64,000 bases of DNA, taken from NCBI GenBank assembly GCA_947493695.1, contig CANLSF010000005.1, positions 186,001 through 250,000 on the forward strand. The letters are read 5' to 3'. Within the stretch, counting starts at the first letter, position 1; each line of letters begins with the position of its first letter. The stretch is from an uncultured Kiloniellaceae bacterium (GTDB taxonomy: Bacteria > Pseudomonadota > Alphaproteobacteria > Kiloniellales > Kiloniellaceae). The translations under genes were made by a program, and so were the position numbers. Of this stretch, positions 45,227-55,204 are shown piece after piece. The notes under the pieces are model-generated. The model worked only from the letters and a program-made list of their open reading frames with translations. It ran no database searches and had not been told where the DNA came from.

Positions 45227-46189
45227 CTAAGGCAGGACGTGATCCTTTTCCCGCGGGCGGGGCATAGGACCGGCATCAGGTCTGGCGTTGCGGGTGCTAG
45301 AGACCGGCGCGGTTTCCGACACTTCCGCCCGGTTTTCACGCCACACAACGAAAAGACCGCTGCCGACAATGATCGAGGTTCCAGCAGCGACCCAAATATC
45401 GGGCACGTCACCGAAGAGGAAAAAGCCGAAGGGCACCGCCCAGATAATCTGGGAGTATTGAAAAGGCGCCACCATAGCCGCAGGCGCGGCCCGAAAGGCA
45501 CCGATAACACAGAGCTGCGCCACCATGCTGAGTAACCCGACGGAGGCCATCAGGCCAAGATCGGTCAACGGCATGGGCACGTAAACCCACGGCAAGGCCA
45601 TTGCCATAAAAACTATATTGGCCAGCATGGGAAAAAGAATCAGAACGGCGCTGCGTTCCTCGGAGCCGATCTTCCTTACGATAATCCCGGAAAAGGCGCT
45701 CGCAGTGGCAGCTGTGATCGCCGCGGCGTGTCCCAGGGTCAACTCGCTGTAACCCGGACGCAGGATCACGAGCACGCCGACCAGACCCGCAAACACCGCA
45801 ATCCAGCGGCGCAGACGCACGGTTTCCCCCAATAAGGGCACGGACAAAGCGGTGACAAGCAAGGGTGTGGCAAAAAGCAGCGCATAGGTCTCAGCCAGAG
45901 GCAGCACCGAGAAGGCATAGAACGCGCAGACCATCGAGGTCATCATTGTGACTGTGCGCGCAGCGACCAGCCAGGGGTGCTTTGGCCGAAGGTTGGCCTC
46001 CGAGCGGTCCACAAGCAACATCACCATGACCGGCACAAAGGCAAAGAGCACCGAAAAGAAGATGATCTGAAACACCGCATAATTTGCGCCGAGAGCTTTG
46101 ATCACCGCGTCATGGGTGGCAAAAACGCCGTATGCCAGCATTGCCAGACCGGCGCCGCGGCCACTCGCAGATGTTTTCTTGTCTTGCAC
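45227..46189 (-). CDS. EamA/DMT-family transporter
   Basis: A protein of 320 residues with about ten membrane helices in two EamA repeats (about 10-145 and 155-290). The first repeat ends with PLLGETVRLRRWIAVFAGLV and the second with SIIVGSGLFVVW. These drug/metabolite transporters export small metabolites or amino acids. The start ATG lies in MQDKKTSASGRG. The substrate is not deducible. It is a single gene. Confidence 0.88.
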   Translation of the reverse strand: MQDKKTSASGRGAGLAMLAYGVFATHDAVIKALGANYAVFQIIFFSVLFAFVPVMVMLLVDRSEANLRPKHPWLVAARTVTMMTSMVCAFYAFSVLPLAETYALLFATPLLVTALSVPLLGETVRLRRWIAVFAGLVGVLVILRPGYSELTLGHAAAITAATASAFSGIIVRKIGSEERSAVLILFPMLANIVFMAMALPWVYVPMPLTDLGLMASVGLLSMVAQLCVIGAFRAAPAAMVAPFQYSQIIWAVPFGFFLFGDVPDIWVAAGTSIIVGSGLFVVWRENRAEVSETAPVSSTRNARPDAGPMPRPREKDHVLP

Positions 46190-46427
46190 GGCTGTCCCGG
46201 TCTTGTTGCTTTTGCTCGTGGCTCTGGGCTAGATAGTCTGTAGCAGGATTCTATTGCAGCTTCCGGTCCGCGGATAGGCCTGAATGCAGCCGGATGTCAT
46301 TTTTATCGTGGCGCATTGTTTCTCTCTTTCGGAGAATCAGGTGGTATGCCGCTTTGGACACTTGCGTTCCCGAGGGCATGCAGTTAGAGGATTCCCGTCT
46401 CACCAATCAAGCGAGTGTTTCTGCAAC

Positions 46428-47165
46428 ATGACGGCAATCAATTCACCCCACAACGAGTCCAGCGAGCTGACCCGAACCTTCTCGGTCGTGATCCCGACTC
46501 TCCTGACCGTCATTCCTTTCGCCACACTTCTGATTGGCGACGAGTACATCTTCTATCGCACCTGGATGATCACCGAAGCCGGCTTTATCGAGCACGCCAC
46601 AGTACTGTTCAGCGTCCTTGGTCTGGTCTTTGCTGTGCTGATCGTGGCAAACCGTAAAGCCTGCCCCCGGCCCTGGATGGGCCTTCTGATGCTGTTTTTC
46701 GCCGTTGGGTTTTTCTACATCGCGGGCGAAGAGATCAGTTGGGGTCAGCATCTCTTCCTATGGGACACTCCAGGTTGGATCGGTGAAGTGAATCGGCAGA
46801 ACGAGACCAATCTGCATAACCTTCATCTGTCTCTGGATCGAATTCCCAAAACCATCATCGGCGTCGGCATCGTGATTTCGGGCTTGGCCTGGCCTCTTTA
46901 CAGTCGGTTCAAGGATGTGAAGATCACAAACACCGAAGGTGACTGGTATTGGCTTTGGCCGACGTCGGCTGTCCGGGTGACTGCTTTTGCGTTTCTGATC
47001 GTCTGGCTGCTGGATCGTTTGATGGTGAAAACCAATTTCCTGAGCGGCGAAGGCTTCAGTCTCGGCTTTCAGGAGCATCGCGAGATGATTATGGTCTACT
47101 TCCTGTTGCTCTATTGCACGTCCATCTACCTGCGCCTGAAAGCGCGCGCGGAAGTTAGTGCCTAA
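46428..47165 (+). CDS. Uncharacterised membrane protein with GEEISWGQ motif
   Basis: A protein of 245 residues. Six hydrophobic helices are predicted (about 18-38, 52-72, 80-96, 143-160, 180-200, 220-238). The conserved string AGEEISWGQHLFLWDTP after helix 3, with NETNLHNLHLSLD next, marks a widespread but uncharacterised family. The acidic pair next to the membrane could bind a metal or substrate. The ATG at 46428 gives the best N-terminus; the frame runs back to 46284 without a better site. Confidence 0.7.
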   Translation: MTAINSPHNESSELTRTFSVVIPTLLTVIPFATLLIGDEYIFYRTWMITEAGFIEHATVLFSVLGLVFAVLIVANRKACPRPWMGLLMLFFAVGFFYIAGEEISWGQHLFLWDTPGWIGEVNRQNETNLHNLHLSLDRIPKTIIGVGIVISGLAWPLYSRFKDVKITNTEGDWYWLWPTSAVRVTAFAFLIVWLLDRLMVKTNFLSGEGFSLGFQEHREMIMVYFLLLYCTSIYLRLKARAEVSA

Positions 47166-47306
47166 GAGCTACAGGGCGGTATCTAACAGCGGCTTTGACC
47201 ACAGGGGCACATAAGACGACCGGACTCCTCATCCAGGTCTCGAATTTTGGGAGCGTTCAAAGATGATGGTTCAAGCCCGCGCAGCGCACCCCGGCGAAGC
47301 GACAGC

Positions 47307-48533
47307 ATGACTTCAGGGGCCCCTCTTGTGGTGGTGGGTGGAGGCCAGGCAGCAGCGTCCACAATCCTGAAGTTGCGCGCACTCGGAGATGAACGTCCGA
47401 TCGTGCTTTTCACCAACGAAAAGCTCGCCCCCTATCAGCGTCCAAATCTCTCGAAAAAATATCTGCGCGGCGAGCTCGAGATCAGTGATCTGCTCGTGCG
47501 GCCCCTGGAATGGTATCCGGCGCATGGCGTCGAACTGCAGCTCAACCGGACGATCGAAGCGATCGACCGCACGGCGCAGGAAGTCCGACTGTCCGATGGG
47601 TCGACCCAAAGCTACAGCAATCTGATGCTCGCGACAGGCGGTGAACCCCGCCGTCTTCCCGCAGCAATCGGCGGTGATCTCGCAGGCGTCTACACCCTTC
47701 GTGATGTTGCCGACGCCGACCGGCTGGCCCCCTTGTTCACCGCGGGGAAGCGGCTTGTCATTATCGGTGGTGGCTATATTGGTCTTGAGGCCGCCGCAGT
47801 CGGTGCGCAACTGGGGTTGGATGTCACCCTCATTGAAATGGCGGAGCGTATTCTGCAACGCGTCGCCGCCAAAGAAACTTCCGACTACTTCCGCGATCTT
47901 CATCAGCGACACGCTGTGCGCATTCTGGAGAATATGCAGTTGATCAGAATGACCGGCGACGGCGGCAAGGTTTCGAAAGTTGAGATTTCGACCGGAGAAA
48001 GCCTTCCAGCCGACTTCGTCATCGTCGGAGCAGGAATTTCACCACGAACCGCGTTGGCAGAAGCAGCCGGACTCGAAGTCGACGGCGGGATCCTGGTCGA
48101 TGCCGCCGGCAGAACTTCGGACCCTTCGATCCTAGCCGCCGGTGACTGCGCGACTTTCGACTGGAACGGCACGCGGATCAGACTGGAATCCGTGCAGAAC
48201 GCCACGGATCAGGGCGAAGCTGCCGCCGCGACGCTCGCGGGTCAGGAAAGTAACTACCGTCCCGTGCCCTGGTTCTGGTCGGATCAATACGATGTAAAAC
48301 TCCAGATTGCCGGTCTCAACCGGGATTACAGAGAGAGCGTCATACGGCCCGGCACCCGCGAGCAGGCCATGTCAGTCTGGTATTATCGTGCGGATCAGTT
48401 GCTCGCGGTCGACGCTATGAACGATGCCCGCAGTTTCATGACCGCCAAGCGGCTCCTGCAAAAGGGTATCTCTCCCTCGCAGGAACTTGTGCGTGACCCG
48501 CAAAGCGATTTAAAGGCGCTTTTGCAAACCTGA
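47307..48533 (+). CDS. FAD-dependent ferredoxin-NAD(P)+ reductase-like protein
   Basis: A protein of 408 residues. FAD-binding GGGQAAASTILKLRA is near residue 10 (GxGxxA type), PYQRPNLSKKYLRGE near 44-58, NAD-binding GGGYIGLEAAAVGAQLG near 155-171, and ILAAGDCATF near 273. It is of the family that passes electrons from NAD(P)H to a ferredoxin serving an oxygenase (for example rubredoxin, putidaredoxin or dioxygenase ferredoxin reductases). No ferredoxin or oxygenase partner adjoins it. It converges on the next gene with only 25 bases between. Confidence 0.88.
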   Translation: MTSGAPLVVVGGGQAAASTILKLRALGDERPIVLFTNEKLAPYQRPNLSKKYLRGELEISDLLVRPLEWYPAHGVELQLNRTIEAIDRTAQEVRLSDGSTQSYSNLMLATGGEPRRLPAAIGGDLAGVYTLRDVADADRLAPLFTAGKRLVIIGGGYIGLEAAAVGAQLGLDVTLIEMAERILQRVAAKETSDYFRDLHQRHAVRILENMQLIRMTGDGGKVSKVEISTGESLPADFVIVGAGISPRTALAEAAGLEVDGGILVDAAGRTSDPSILAAGDCATFDWNGTRIRLESVQNATDQGEAAAATLAGQESNYRPVPWFWSDQYDVKLQIAGLNRDYRESVIRPGTREQAMSVWYYRADQLLAVDAMNDARSFMTAKRLLQKGISPSQELVRDPQSDLKALLQT

Positions 48534-48558
48534 GAACGTTACCTGCCTTTTCTCGAAG

Positions 48559-49554
48559 TCAGTTTTCGTCCGCTTCAGGCAGAAACCCCAGACGCGCAAC
48601 CACTGGCAGATGATCGGACCCCACGTTCCGCCCCCGCCTGATGCTGTGCGTAACCATGCCGGGGGCTGTGAGCACGTGATCAATGGGCAGGCCCAGCCCC
48701 GGCACCCAGTCCAATGAAGGTCGATAGAGCGTTAGACGCAGGCCCTCAACAACTCTTGCCCGCGTCGCCTCCCCGACCCGTCTGACCGAATGGCTCCAGG
48801 GTGCAGCGTTAAAGTCCCCTCCCACAACAACCGGGCGCGGCAATGCCCGCAAGTGTGCTTCCAGACGATCGACCTGTGCCGACTGTCCGAATGGAAAAGG
48901 CCAGGTCAGATGCATTGAAGCAACGGTCACCGGCCGCTCCCCTACTTTGACCCGGACCCAACCAAGCCCCTCCCCGACCACGCAGCCCTGCCTGGGTCCG
49001 ACCTCCGACGCAAAAGGCAAACGTGAAAACACGGCGACGGCGCCGACACGCGAATACTGACAAACAACGTTATAGGGATAGTCCTTGAAAAGGCTGGCAA
49101 CCTCGACAAAGACGAAAGAAGAAACCTCCTGCAGAGTCACAACATCGGCATCAATTTCCCGGACCATCCGAACAGCATCATCAGCATCACGGTTGAGGTA
49201 ATTGAGATTGAGCTGAACCAACGTGAAAGCCGCATCCTGCTCCATCGTCGCAACGTTCGTTGCAGCCGGTAAGGCGGGCGCCAATCCGCCGATCCCCGGC
49301 AAGACCAGCGCAAAAGCCAGCATGGCGCGTACGGGCGCACGCAAAAGTATCAACGCAACCGCAACGATCGCCAACGCAAGGAGCAGGTGGAACCGGAAAT
49401 GCGCGAAAGAGTCCGCAACCTCGAACCAAGGGGACAGAAAGCCAAACGCCAGGGCCGCAGCGACTAAAACCCCAAACCTGCTCATCAGAAGAAGCAAGAC
49501 AGTCTTTGCCCGGGACTCAGACCGCTGATCTTCTAACTCTTCCTGATCGCTCAA
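48559..49554 (-). CDS. Endonuclease/exonuclease/phosphatase family protein with membrane anchor
   Basis: A protein of 331 residues. Three hydrophobic helices (about 18-100) precede an EEP fold domain with FTLVQLNLNYLN, ADVVTLQEVSSF (metal Glu), VVVGGDFNAAPWSH and GSDHLPVVARL (catalytic Asp-His). This is the DNase I/exonuclease III fold, used on nucleic acids, phospholipids or inositol phosphates; the membrane anchor points to a lipid or periplasmic phosphodiester substrate. The exact reaction cannot be read from sequence. Confidence 0.85.
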   Translation of the reverse strand: MSDQEELEDQRSESRAKTVLLLLMSRFGVLVAAALAFGFLSPWFEVADSFAHFRFHLLLALAIVAVALILLRAPVRAMLAFALVLPGIGGLAPALPAATNVATMEQDAAFTLVQLNLNYLNRDADDAVRMVREIDADVVTLQEVSSFVFVEVASLFKDYPYNVVCQYSRVGAVAVFSRLPFASEVGPRQGCVVGEGLGWVRVKVGERPVTVASMHLTWPFPFGQSAQVDRLEAHLRALPRPVVVGGDFNAAPWSHSVRRVGEATRARVVEGLRLTLYRPSLDWVPGLGLPIDHVLTAPGMVTHSIRRGRNVGSDHLPVVARLGFLPEADEN

Positions 49555-49703
49555 TGATTACATCCTGTTAGCGTAAAAAACCTGATGTCGTGCGCGAGAG
49601 CCTGACCGCACTTTCCTGGTGCGAGGATCAGACTGCAGCGTCCGAGAGGTCGGCAATAACGTCAAGATGTGGCGATCCTATGGCAAATTTACTGCAATTA
49701 AAT

Positions 49704-50540
49704 TTACGCCTGAACCCACTCAATGAAGATACCGCAAGCCGCAGATGCTGGCGTCGTCGCGCGTTTTTCGCTGCAGTTGATTGTAATACCGGCAAAGACC
49801 GGGCCATTGGCGGCCTCAAGTTGAAGCGATGGATCGCGCTTCAAGGCCGCTTCGGGCGTCACGACGCGCACCTCCTGTCCTGAACCGCAGGCAACCGCAT
49901 GCCCATCGTCGATCGCTGTGACCTCTCCATCGAACATCTTCGCCACAAAAGCGGCGTCGCGCGCGGGTTCAGGCGATGCGATGTACACGGCGCTGATGAC
50001 CTCTGCGCCATTCTCGTGGGCTTGAAACTCTGGTTTCCAGAAGTACTCCGGCGCCCGGTTCTCACAGACGAAAAAGGCGATCTCCGGCATATCCGGCGAG
50101 GTCGCGAAGGTGAGAGAGAAAGCGACCGTTACTTCGTCGCCGCCAGGCAGGCGCGCTTTACGTTCGAAATCGAAAACATCATAGGTCGGGACGCCGGCAG
50201 TTTCGAAACGGGCGGCGTCGGCACGAGCGTCCTTGCCGGCAAAGACCAGCATCGAGATTCCTTCACGTTTCTCCAGCATCTCACGGCTCTGGCCGCCGAA
50301 ACTAAAAAACGGAGGTTTCTTCGAAAAATCATGCGGCTGAAGCGTTTCAGGGCGATCAACTTCGAGAATTTCGATGAAGTTTTTTCCCGCAAACTGTGCG
50401 ATGCGGTTGGAAGTTCCCATGCGGTCTTCATGCGTTGCGCGCGGGGTCAGAATGAAACCAAGTTTCTCGTAAATCGCGGCAGCAGCATCAAGATCGCGAA
50501 CCGCGAGAACAATATGATCGATAGGACGTCCTGTATTCAT
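49704..50540 (-). CDS. VOC-superfamily protein (glyoxalase-like)
   Basis: A protein of 278 residues. The first vicinal-oxygen-chelate module begins IDHIVLAVRDLDAAAAIYEK with metal-binding His, and ENRAPEYFWKPEFQAHENGA holds a later conserved stretch. The second half (about 170-278) is less conserved. It resembles the Glyoxalase_3-type VOC proteins of unknown substrate. The ATG at 50540 has GAGGAAG upstream; the frame to 50585 is not used. It is a single gene. Confidence 0.82.
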   Translation of the reverse strand: MNTGRPIDHIVLAVRDLDAAAAIYEKLGFILTPRATHEDRMGTSNRIAQFAGKNFIEILEVDRPETLQPHDFSKKPPFFSFGGQSREMLEKREGISMLVFAGKDARADAARFETAGVPTYDVFDFERKARLPGGDEVTVAFSLTFATSPDMPEIAFFVCENRAPEYFWKPEFQAHENGAEVISAVYIASPEPARDAAFVAKMFDGEVTAIDDGHAVACGSGQEVRVVTPEAALKRDPSLQLEAANGPVFAGITINCSEKRATTPASAACGIFIEWVQA

Positions 50541-50793
50541 TCTGCACTTCCTCATTCGTTGCCGCACGGCGCTTTGGCACCGCAAGATGCGGATGTTCAG
50601 CCGTCAAAAAGGCAGCACCCGGGCGGGCGTTGGATCGTTTTGCTTGAAATGTCGGAGCAGGTTTCTCACGAGATGCGCAATATCAACTGCCACCGCAGTT
50701 GATTGGCGACTATGAGATCAACCGTTAATTCCTAGTACAGACTCAGCCTGTTGGATGTCAATCAATGCCTGTTGGAACCAGCATGAGAATTTC

Positions 50794-51768
50794 TCACCCT
50801 AACATCTGCAGCGAAAAGAGCTTTTGCGGATCTTCCCAAACACTCAGTGCCCGCCAGCCGCAGTCTTGAGCAAGCGCCTGTAGGCCCGGCACCGTAAATT
50901 TGCGCGAGTTCTCGGTGTGAATGCTCTCACCTTGCACAAAATCGAATCGCCGCCCCAGCAGGGTAACCGATTGTGCGACCTCGCTGACCAGATGCATTTC
51001 GATTCTGCTGTCCACATCGTTCCAGACAGCCTTGTGCTGAAAGCGCTCCAGATCGAAATCGGCGGCGAGTTCCCGGTTGATCCTTACCAGCAGGTTCTTG
51101 TTGAAGGCCGCCGTGACCCCGGCGGCATCATCGTAGGCAGGCACCAGGATTTCGGGACTCTTGCGCAGATCTGCACCGATGACCAGCATACCGTCCTCGC
51201 CAAGCTGCTGGCGGGCGCGGGTAAAAAAAGCCGTGATTTCCGCGTCGCTCAAGTTACCGATTGTCGAACCGGGGAAAAACCCGAGCCGCCGCTGCGCAGT
51301 CTGTAGCTCAACCGGAATATCGAGGTCCGATAAAAAATTTCCAACGATGGGACGCATTGCAATGTCCGGATAATCCTCTGCCAGACCTTCGGCAACACCG
51401 CGCAAAAACGCATCGGAAATGTCGACGGGCGCGTAGTAGAGCGGCGTCTCCAGAGCGTCCAGAAGAATACGGGTTTTGACCGCAGCCCCCGCACCATACT
51501 CAATCATTGCGACACGCGGTCCCGCAAGACGGCTTAATTCAGCAACGGAGTCTGTGAGAATCTGGGCTTCGGTTCTGGTCGGATAATACTCCGGCAGGCT
51601 CGTGATCTCTTCGAAGAGTTCCGATCCGCGCGTGTCGTAGAACCAACGACACGGGAGTTCTTTGCGCGCCTTCGAGAGGCCTTCCAGAACATCGCTTGCA
51701 AAAATCTCATCGGCTCCTGCGGAGACAGCATTCCCAAGCTTGGCGTCCAGCTTTTCCATGATTGTCAT
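50794..51768 (-). CDS. egtD: L-histidine N(alpha)-methyltransferase EgtD
   Basis: A protein of 324 residues. EgtD makes hercynine from histidine and SAM, the first step of ergothioneine synthesis. Seen are the start pattern KELPCRWFYDTRGSELFEEI and LPEYYPTRTEAQIL, SAM motif MIEYGAGAAVKTRILLDAL, GFFPGSTIGNL and YDDAAGVTAAFNKNLLVRIN. It overlaps the egtB stop (ATGA). EgtC and EgtE are not in this window, as in many proteobacteria where the gene set is split or reduced. Confidence 0.95.
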   Translation of the reverse strand: MTIMEKLDAKLGNAVSAGADEIFASDVLEGLSKARKELPCRWFYDTRGSELFEEITSLPEYYPTRTEAQILTDSVAELSRLAGPRVAMIEYGAGAAVKTRILLDALETPLYYAPVDISDAFLRGVAEGLAEDYPDIAMRPIVGNFLSDLDIPVELQTAQRRLGFFPGSTIGNLSDAEITAFFTRARQQLGEDGMLVIGADLRKSPEILVPAYDDAAGVTAAFNKNLLVRINRELAADFDLERFQHKAVWNDVDSRIEMHLVSEVAQSVTLLGRRFDFVQGESIHTENSRKFTVPGLQALAQDCGWRALSVWEDPQKLFSLQMLG

Positions 51769-53042
51769 GCGTCGTCTGCAAGCCGCAGGCCGGAGAACTG
51801 CCAGCGTTTATCCGGTTGGAAAAAGTTCCTGTAAGTCGCTCTTACATGGCCACCCGGCGTCGCACAGGATCCGCCGCGCAGGACATACTGGCCGTTCATG
51901 AATTTACCGTTGTACTCCCCCACCGCGCCGGCGGAAGCCTTGAAGCCCGGGTAAGCCGTATAAGGACTCTGCGTCCATTCCCAAACATCGCCGAAGAGGT
52001 TCACAATATCCGACGCCTCCTGACCGACAATCGGCGGCTTGGGGCGCAGGCGGCCACTGTCGGCAAAATTTCCCTGCGGCTTCATACCGGATGCAGCGTG
52101 TTCCCACTCGACCTCAGTGGGCAGGCGTTTATCCATCCAGCGCGCAAAAGCGTCAGCTTCGAAGTAACTGACATGACACACCGGTGCCGCGGGATCGACG
52201 GGCTGAAGACCGCGCAAGGTCATGACAAGCCACTCACCGTCGCGCTGCTCCCAATAGAAAGGCGCTTCCCACCCGCGCTCGCTTGCCACGGCCCAACCAT
52301 CAGACAGCCAGAGCGTCGGCGTCCGGTAACCGCCGTCCGCCATGAAGGCGAGCCATTCGCCATTCAGTACAGGCCGCGACGCCAGCTTGAAGGGCCGGAT
52401 GATCGCTTCGTGACGCGGACCTTCACAATCAAAGGCAAAGTCCTCACCTTCATGACCAATGCCTGCCATCGCCGCCCCAAAGCTCTTCCAGGCAAGTGAC
52501 GCCGGACCTTCGGCACTCACCGCCAGTGGTTCAGGTGCATGAAAAGCAGGACGAAGAGGGTTCTGAGCGAAGAGGTGCAGGATGTCAGTCAGCAGCAATT
52601 CCTGATGCTGTTGCTCATGATGCAACCCCAGCTCGACCAGATCCAGGATGTCTTTCTCAAGTTCGCCGTCCAGCAGGCGCGCCATCGCCTCGTCCACATG
52701 CGCACGGTATTGCCGGACGTCTGTAAGAGAAGGCCGGGTCAGCATACCGCGCCGTGGCCGTGGATGACGCTCACCGACCTGCTCATAATAGGAATTGAAA
52801 AGATAGCAGTAGGAAGGGTCGAATGGCTTGTAACCGGCGAGTTGGGGTTCGAGCAGGAAGGTCTCGAAGAACCAGGTGGTATGTGCCAGGTGCCATTTTG
52901 CGGGACTGGCGTCTTCCATCGACTGCACGGTCGCATCGGCATCCGAGAGATTTGCAGTCAGAGCAAGTGTTTCACTTCTGACTTTCAGGTACGACTCTGC
53001 TAACGCTCCGGACCGCCGGGCGGATCGTAAAGACTGACTCAC
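51765..53042 (-). CDS. egtB: Ergothioneine sulfoxide synthase EgtB
   Basis: A protein of 425 residues. EgtB joins hercynine to a thiol substrate (gamma-glutamylcysteine or cysteine) with iron and oxygen. The N-terminal DinB_2 domain has WHLAHTTWFFETFLL and the iron-binding HxxxHxE in LGLHHEQQHQELLLTDILH. The C-terminal formylglycine-type (FGE) domain has GEDFAFDCEGPRHEA, LPTEVEWEHAA, GDVWEWTQSPY and LRGGSCATP. The order egtB-egtD is the common one. It is divergent from the LysR gene at 53184. Confidence 0.95.
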   Translation of the reverse strand: MSQSLRSARRSGALAESYLKVRSETLALTANLSDADATVQSMEDASPAKWHLAHTTWFFETFLLEPQLAGYKPFDPSYCYLFNSYYEQVGERHPRPRRGMLTRPSLTDVRQYRAHVDEAMARLLDGELEKDILDLVELGLHHEQQHQELLLTDILHLFAQNPLRPAFHAPEPLAVSAEGPASLAWKSFGAAMAGIGHEGEDFAFDCEGPRHEAIIRPFKLASRPVLNGEWLAFMADGGYRTPTLWLSDGWAVASERGWEAPFYWEQRDGEWLVMTLRGLQPVDPAAPVCHVSYFEADAFARWMDKRLPTEVEWEHAASGMKPQGNFADSGRLRPKPPIVGQEASDIVNLFGDVWEWTQSPYTAYPGFKASAGAVGEYNGKFMNGQYVLRGGSCATPGGHVRATYRNFFQPDKRWQFSGLRLADDA

Positions 53043-53183
53043 GGGATGGCTCCTTTTGGATACTCGGTTCTTACGGTCGGGTCGCCGCCCCGTCGGATCT
53101 CAACTCATATTGAGGCTTACAATTGCTTCTGCAACGACCATATGTCGAACAGTCTGGTTCAAAAATGTTACAGTGGAAATCAC

Positions 53184-54122
53184 GTGACCAATTGGGATGA
53201 CCTGAAATTTTTTCTGGCACTTGTGCGTCATCGCTCCGTCCGTTCCGCAGCGACATCCATCGGTGTCAGTCACTCGACAGTTGCCCGGAGAATCCTTGAG
53301 CTTGAAGAGCTTATGGGTGTTCGGCTGTTCGACCGGACAGCGGAAGGCTATGCGCCGACTGCGGCCGGCGAGGAGATGGTCGAGGCGGCGGAAAAGATCG
53401 AAGAGGAGGTTGCCGGGATCGAACGGCGCGTGCTGGGCACGGATGCCAAGCTTTCCGGCGAGATCCGCGTGACAATGCCGAATGTTGTGGGGGAAGGCCT
53501 CCTGATGCCGGATTTTGTGCGCTTTGGTCGCAACTATCCTGACATCGACCTGAACATCATTACATCCTATGACTTCGCAGATCTGACCCGGCGCGAAGCT
53601 GATGTTGCGATCCGGCTGATCCGGATTGGTCAGAGTCCGCCGGAACATCTCGTCGGCCGGCGGATCGCCCGTTTTTATAGTGCTGCCTATGCGACAAGAG
53701 AATATCTCGAAAGCGTGTCACTTGAGACCGACCCGACGTCAGCCCGCTGGATCGGCTGGGGGGATCGCGAAGCCTTCCCCGCGTGGGTCAAGAGCAGTAC
53801 ATTCCCCAAGACGCCAGCGCGCGACAGGATCAACGATGTCATGATTCAATATCAGGCAACCCGTCACGGTATGGGTCTCAGCTTGCTACCCTGCTTTCTG
53901 GGAGACACCGACCCCTTGCTGAACCGTGTCGGCCTGCACCCGCCCAAACAAAACTTTGACATCTGGCTTCTCAGTCATCCGGACCTGCGCGATACAGCAC
54001 GCCTGCGCGCATTCCGCGACTTTATTGCCGACGCCATAGCGGCAAAGCGGGATCTGATCGAAGGGCGTTTGCCCAAGCGCGAGGGCCGTAAACCGAGAGC
54101 ATCGCGCATTACCACAGGTTAG
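53184..54122 (+). CDS. LysR-family transcriptional regulator
   Basis: A protein of 312 residues. The HTH contains DDLKFFLALVRHRSVRSAAT and SHSTVARRILELEELMG. The effector domain contains GEIRVTMPNVVGEGLLMPDF and GRRIARFYSAAYATREYLES. A GTG start with GGAA upstream is used; an in-frame ATG at 53142 is possible. It is divergent from egtB, so control of ergothioneine genes is possible but unproven. A basic tail (RLPKREGRKPRASR) is unusual. Confidence 0.8.
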   Translation: MTNWDDLKFFLALVRHRSVRSAATSIGVSHSTVARRILELEELMGVRLFDRTAEGYAPTAAGEEMVEAAEKIEEEVAGIERRVLGTDAKLSGEIRVTMPNVVGEGLLMPDFVRFGRNYPDIDLNIITSYDFADLTRREADVAIRLIRIGQSPPEHLVGRRIARFYSAAYATREYLESVSLETDPTSARWIGWGDREAFPAWVKSSTFPKTPARDRINDVMIQYQATRHGMGLSLLPCFLGDTDPLLNRVGLHPPKQNFDIWLLSHPDLRDTARLRAFRDFIADAIAAKRDLIEGRLPKREGRKPRASRITTG

Positions 54123-54129
54123 GCGCAAC

Positions 54130-54693
54130 TTAACCCTCGGATTGAGTACCGGAACAGCCGTCCTGCCCGTCAAATCTCTTACCCATCCGGATAGCCGGCA
54201 GAAAGGTGCCGTTGGAGAGTTCAACTGCCGAATTCGCCAGTTTTTGGTAACCGAATGCACCATAGAAGTTCACTGTGGAAAGCACTGCAACGAGTTCGAC
54301 GGAACGATAACCTGCGCGCCTGATATCTGCTTCGACTGACGTCAAAATCGCACTTCCCACGCCTCTTCGCGTAAAGTCGGGATCAACAAAGAACGCTCGG
54401 ACGGTCGGCTGTGGCATCGCCGCACGCTGTTTGTCGTTCCCGCGAACGGAAGACAGCGGACGTTCACACCAGCCACCGCAGCCGATCACATGATGATCAT
54501 ACTCCACAAGATAATAGGTTCTGCGGTCAATCAGATCGCTATCAAGTAGCCCGACTTCGCGGATGTAACTGCCAAGCTGAAAATCGTTGTCGAAGGCCAA
54601 GCCAAGCTGATGCGTGCATTCAACCTGCAATGCGACGATCGAGTCTTCATCTGCGCGCGTCGCGAGACGGCATTGCCACTGTTTCTCGGTCAT
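54130..54693 (-). CDS. GNAT-family N-acetyltransferase
   Basis: A protein of 187 residues. The GNAT fold is visible: a beta strand YYLVEYDHHVIGCGGW, acetyl-CoA loop VDPDFTRRGVGSAILTSVEA (R/Q-x-x-G-x-G/A type), and a later TVNFYGAFGYQKL. The substrate is unknown. It ends seven bases from the LysR stop in convergent orientation. Confidence 0.88.
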   Translation of the reverse strand: MTEKQWQCRLATRADEDSIVALQVECTHQLGLAFDNDFQLGSYIREVGLLDSDLIDRRTYYLVEYDHHVIGCGGWCERPLSSVRGNDKQRAAMPQPTVRAFFVDPDFTRRGVGSAILTSVEADIRRAGYRSVELVAVLSTVNFYGAFGYQKLANSAVELSNGTFLPAIRMGKRFDGQDGCSGTQSEG

Positions 54694-55204
54694 TGACTTC
54701 CCTAAAAATTCTTCGCCTATCCTGCGGTAAATACCGGAGCTGGCCAGACAACAACTCAGAGGCGATAAAAATTCCCACGAGCGGATGAAAAGCCCCTGGA
54801 TTCATTCTTTCCTACCGCAAGACCGCAAGGGCTCCTTGCAGACTTCGTTCACGAAGAAGAGCTTTGCGATCACCATTGTTTCGTCCGCTCAGACTGTTAC
54901 TTCAACGCGTTAGTCTGCGAATGTTCGTATTCGGTTCAATAATGACCGCCCGCATTTTGAAACGACAAGGTATTTGCGGGCTCAAGTCGGAAGAAAATCG
55001 TCGAACGCTGGAATAGCGCGCGGGGATGTGCGCTTTCGTCCTCTGACTTCCTTAACCAACAATGGCTATGCTAACGACCGGATTATGATGGTTTTTGTGA
55101 TTTCACACTCCTCGTGTTAATCCGCTAGAAATTCCGGGGCGGTTTTCACGCTGTAGATCGTCGCCGTTTTGCATGGACGAAGAAGTCGACGGAAAGGAGC
55201 GCGA
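54694..55204. other. Intergenic region before the DUF454 gene
   Basis: In 511 bases I see no convincing gene. There are two short hairpins (GCAAGG-GCT-CCTTGC near 54825-54840 and CTTCGT-TC-ACGAAG near 54844-54857) without T-runs, and only short random frames. Confidence 0.5.
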
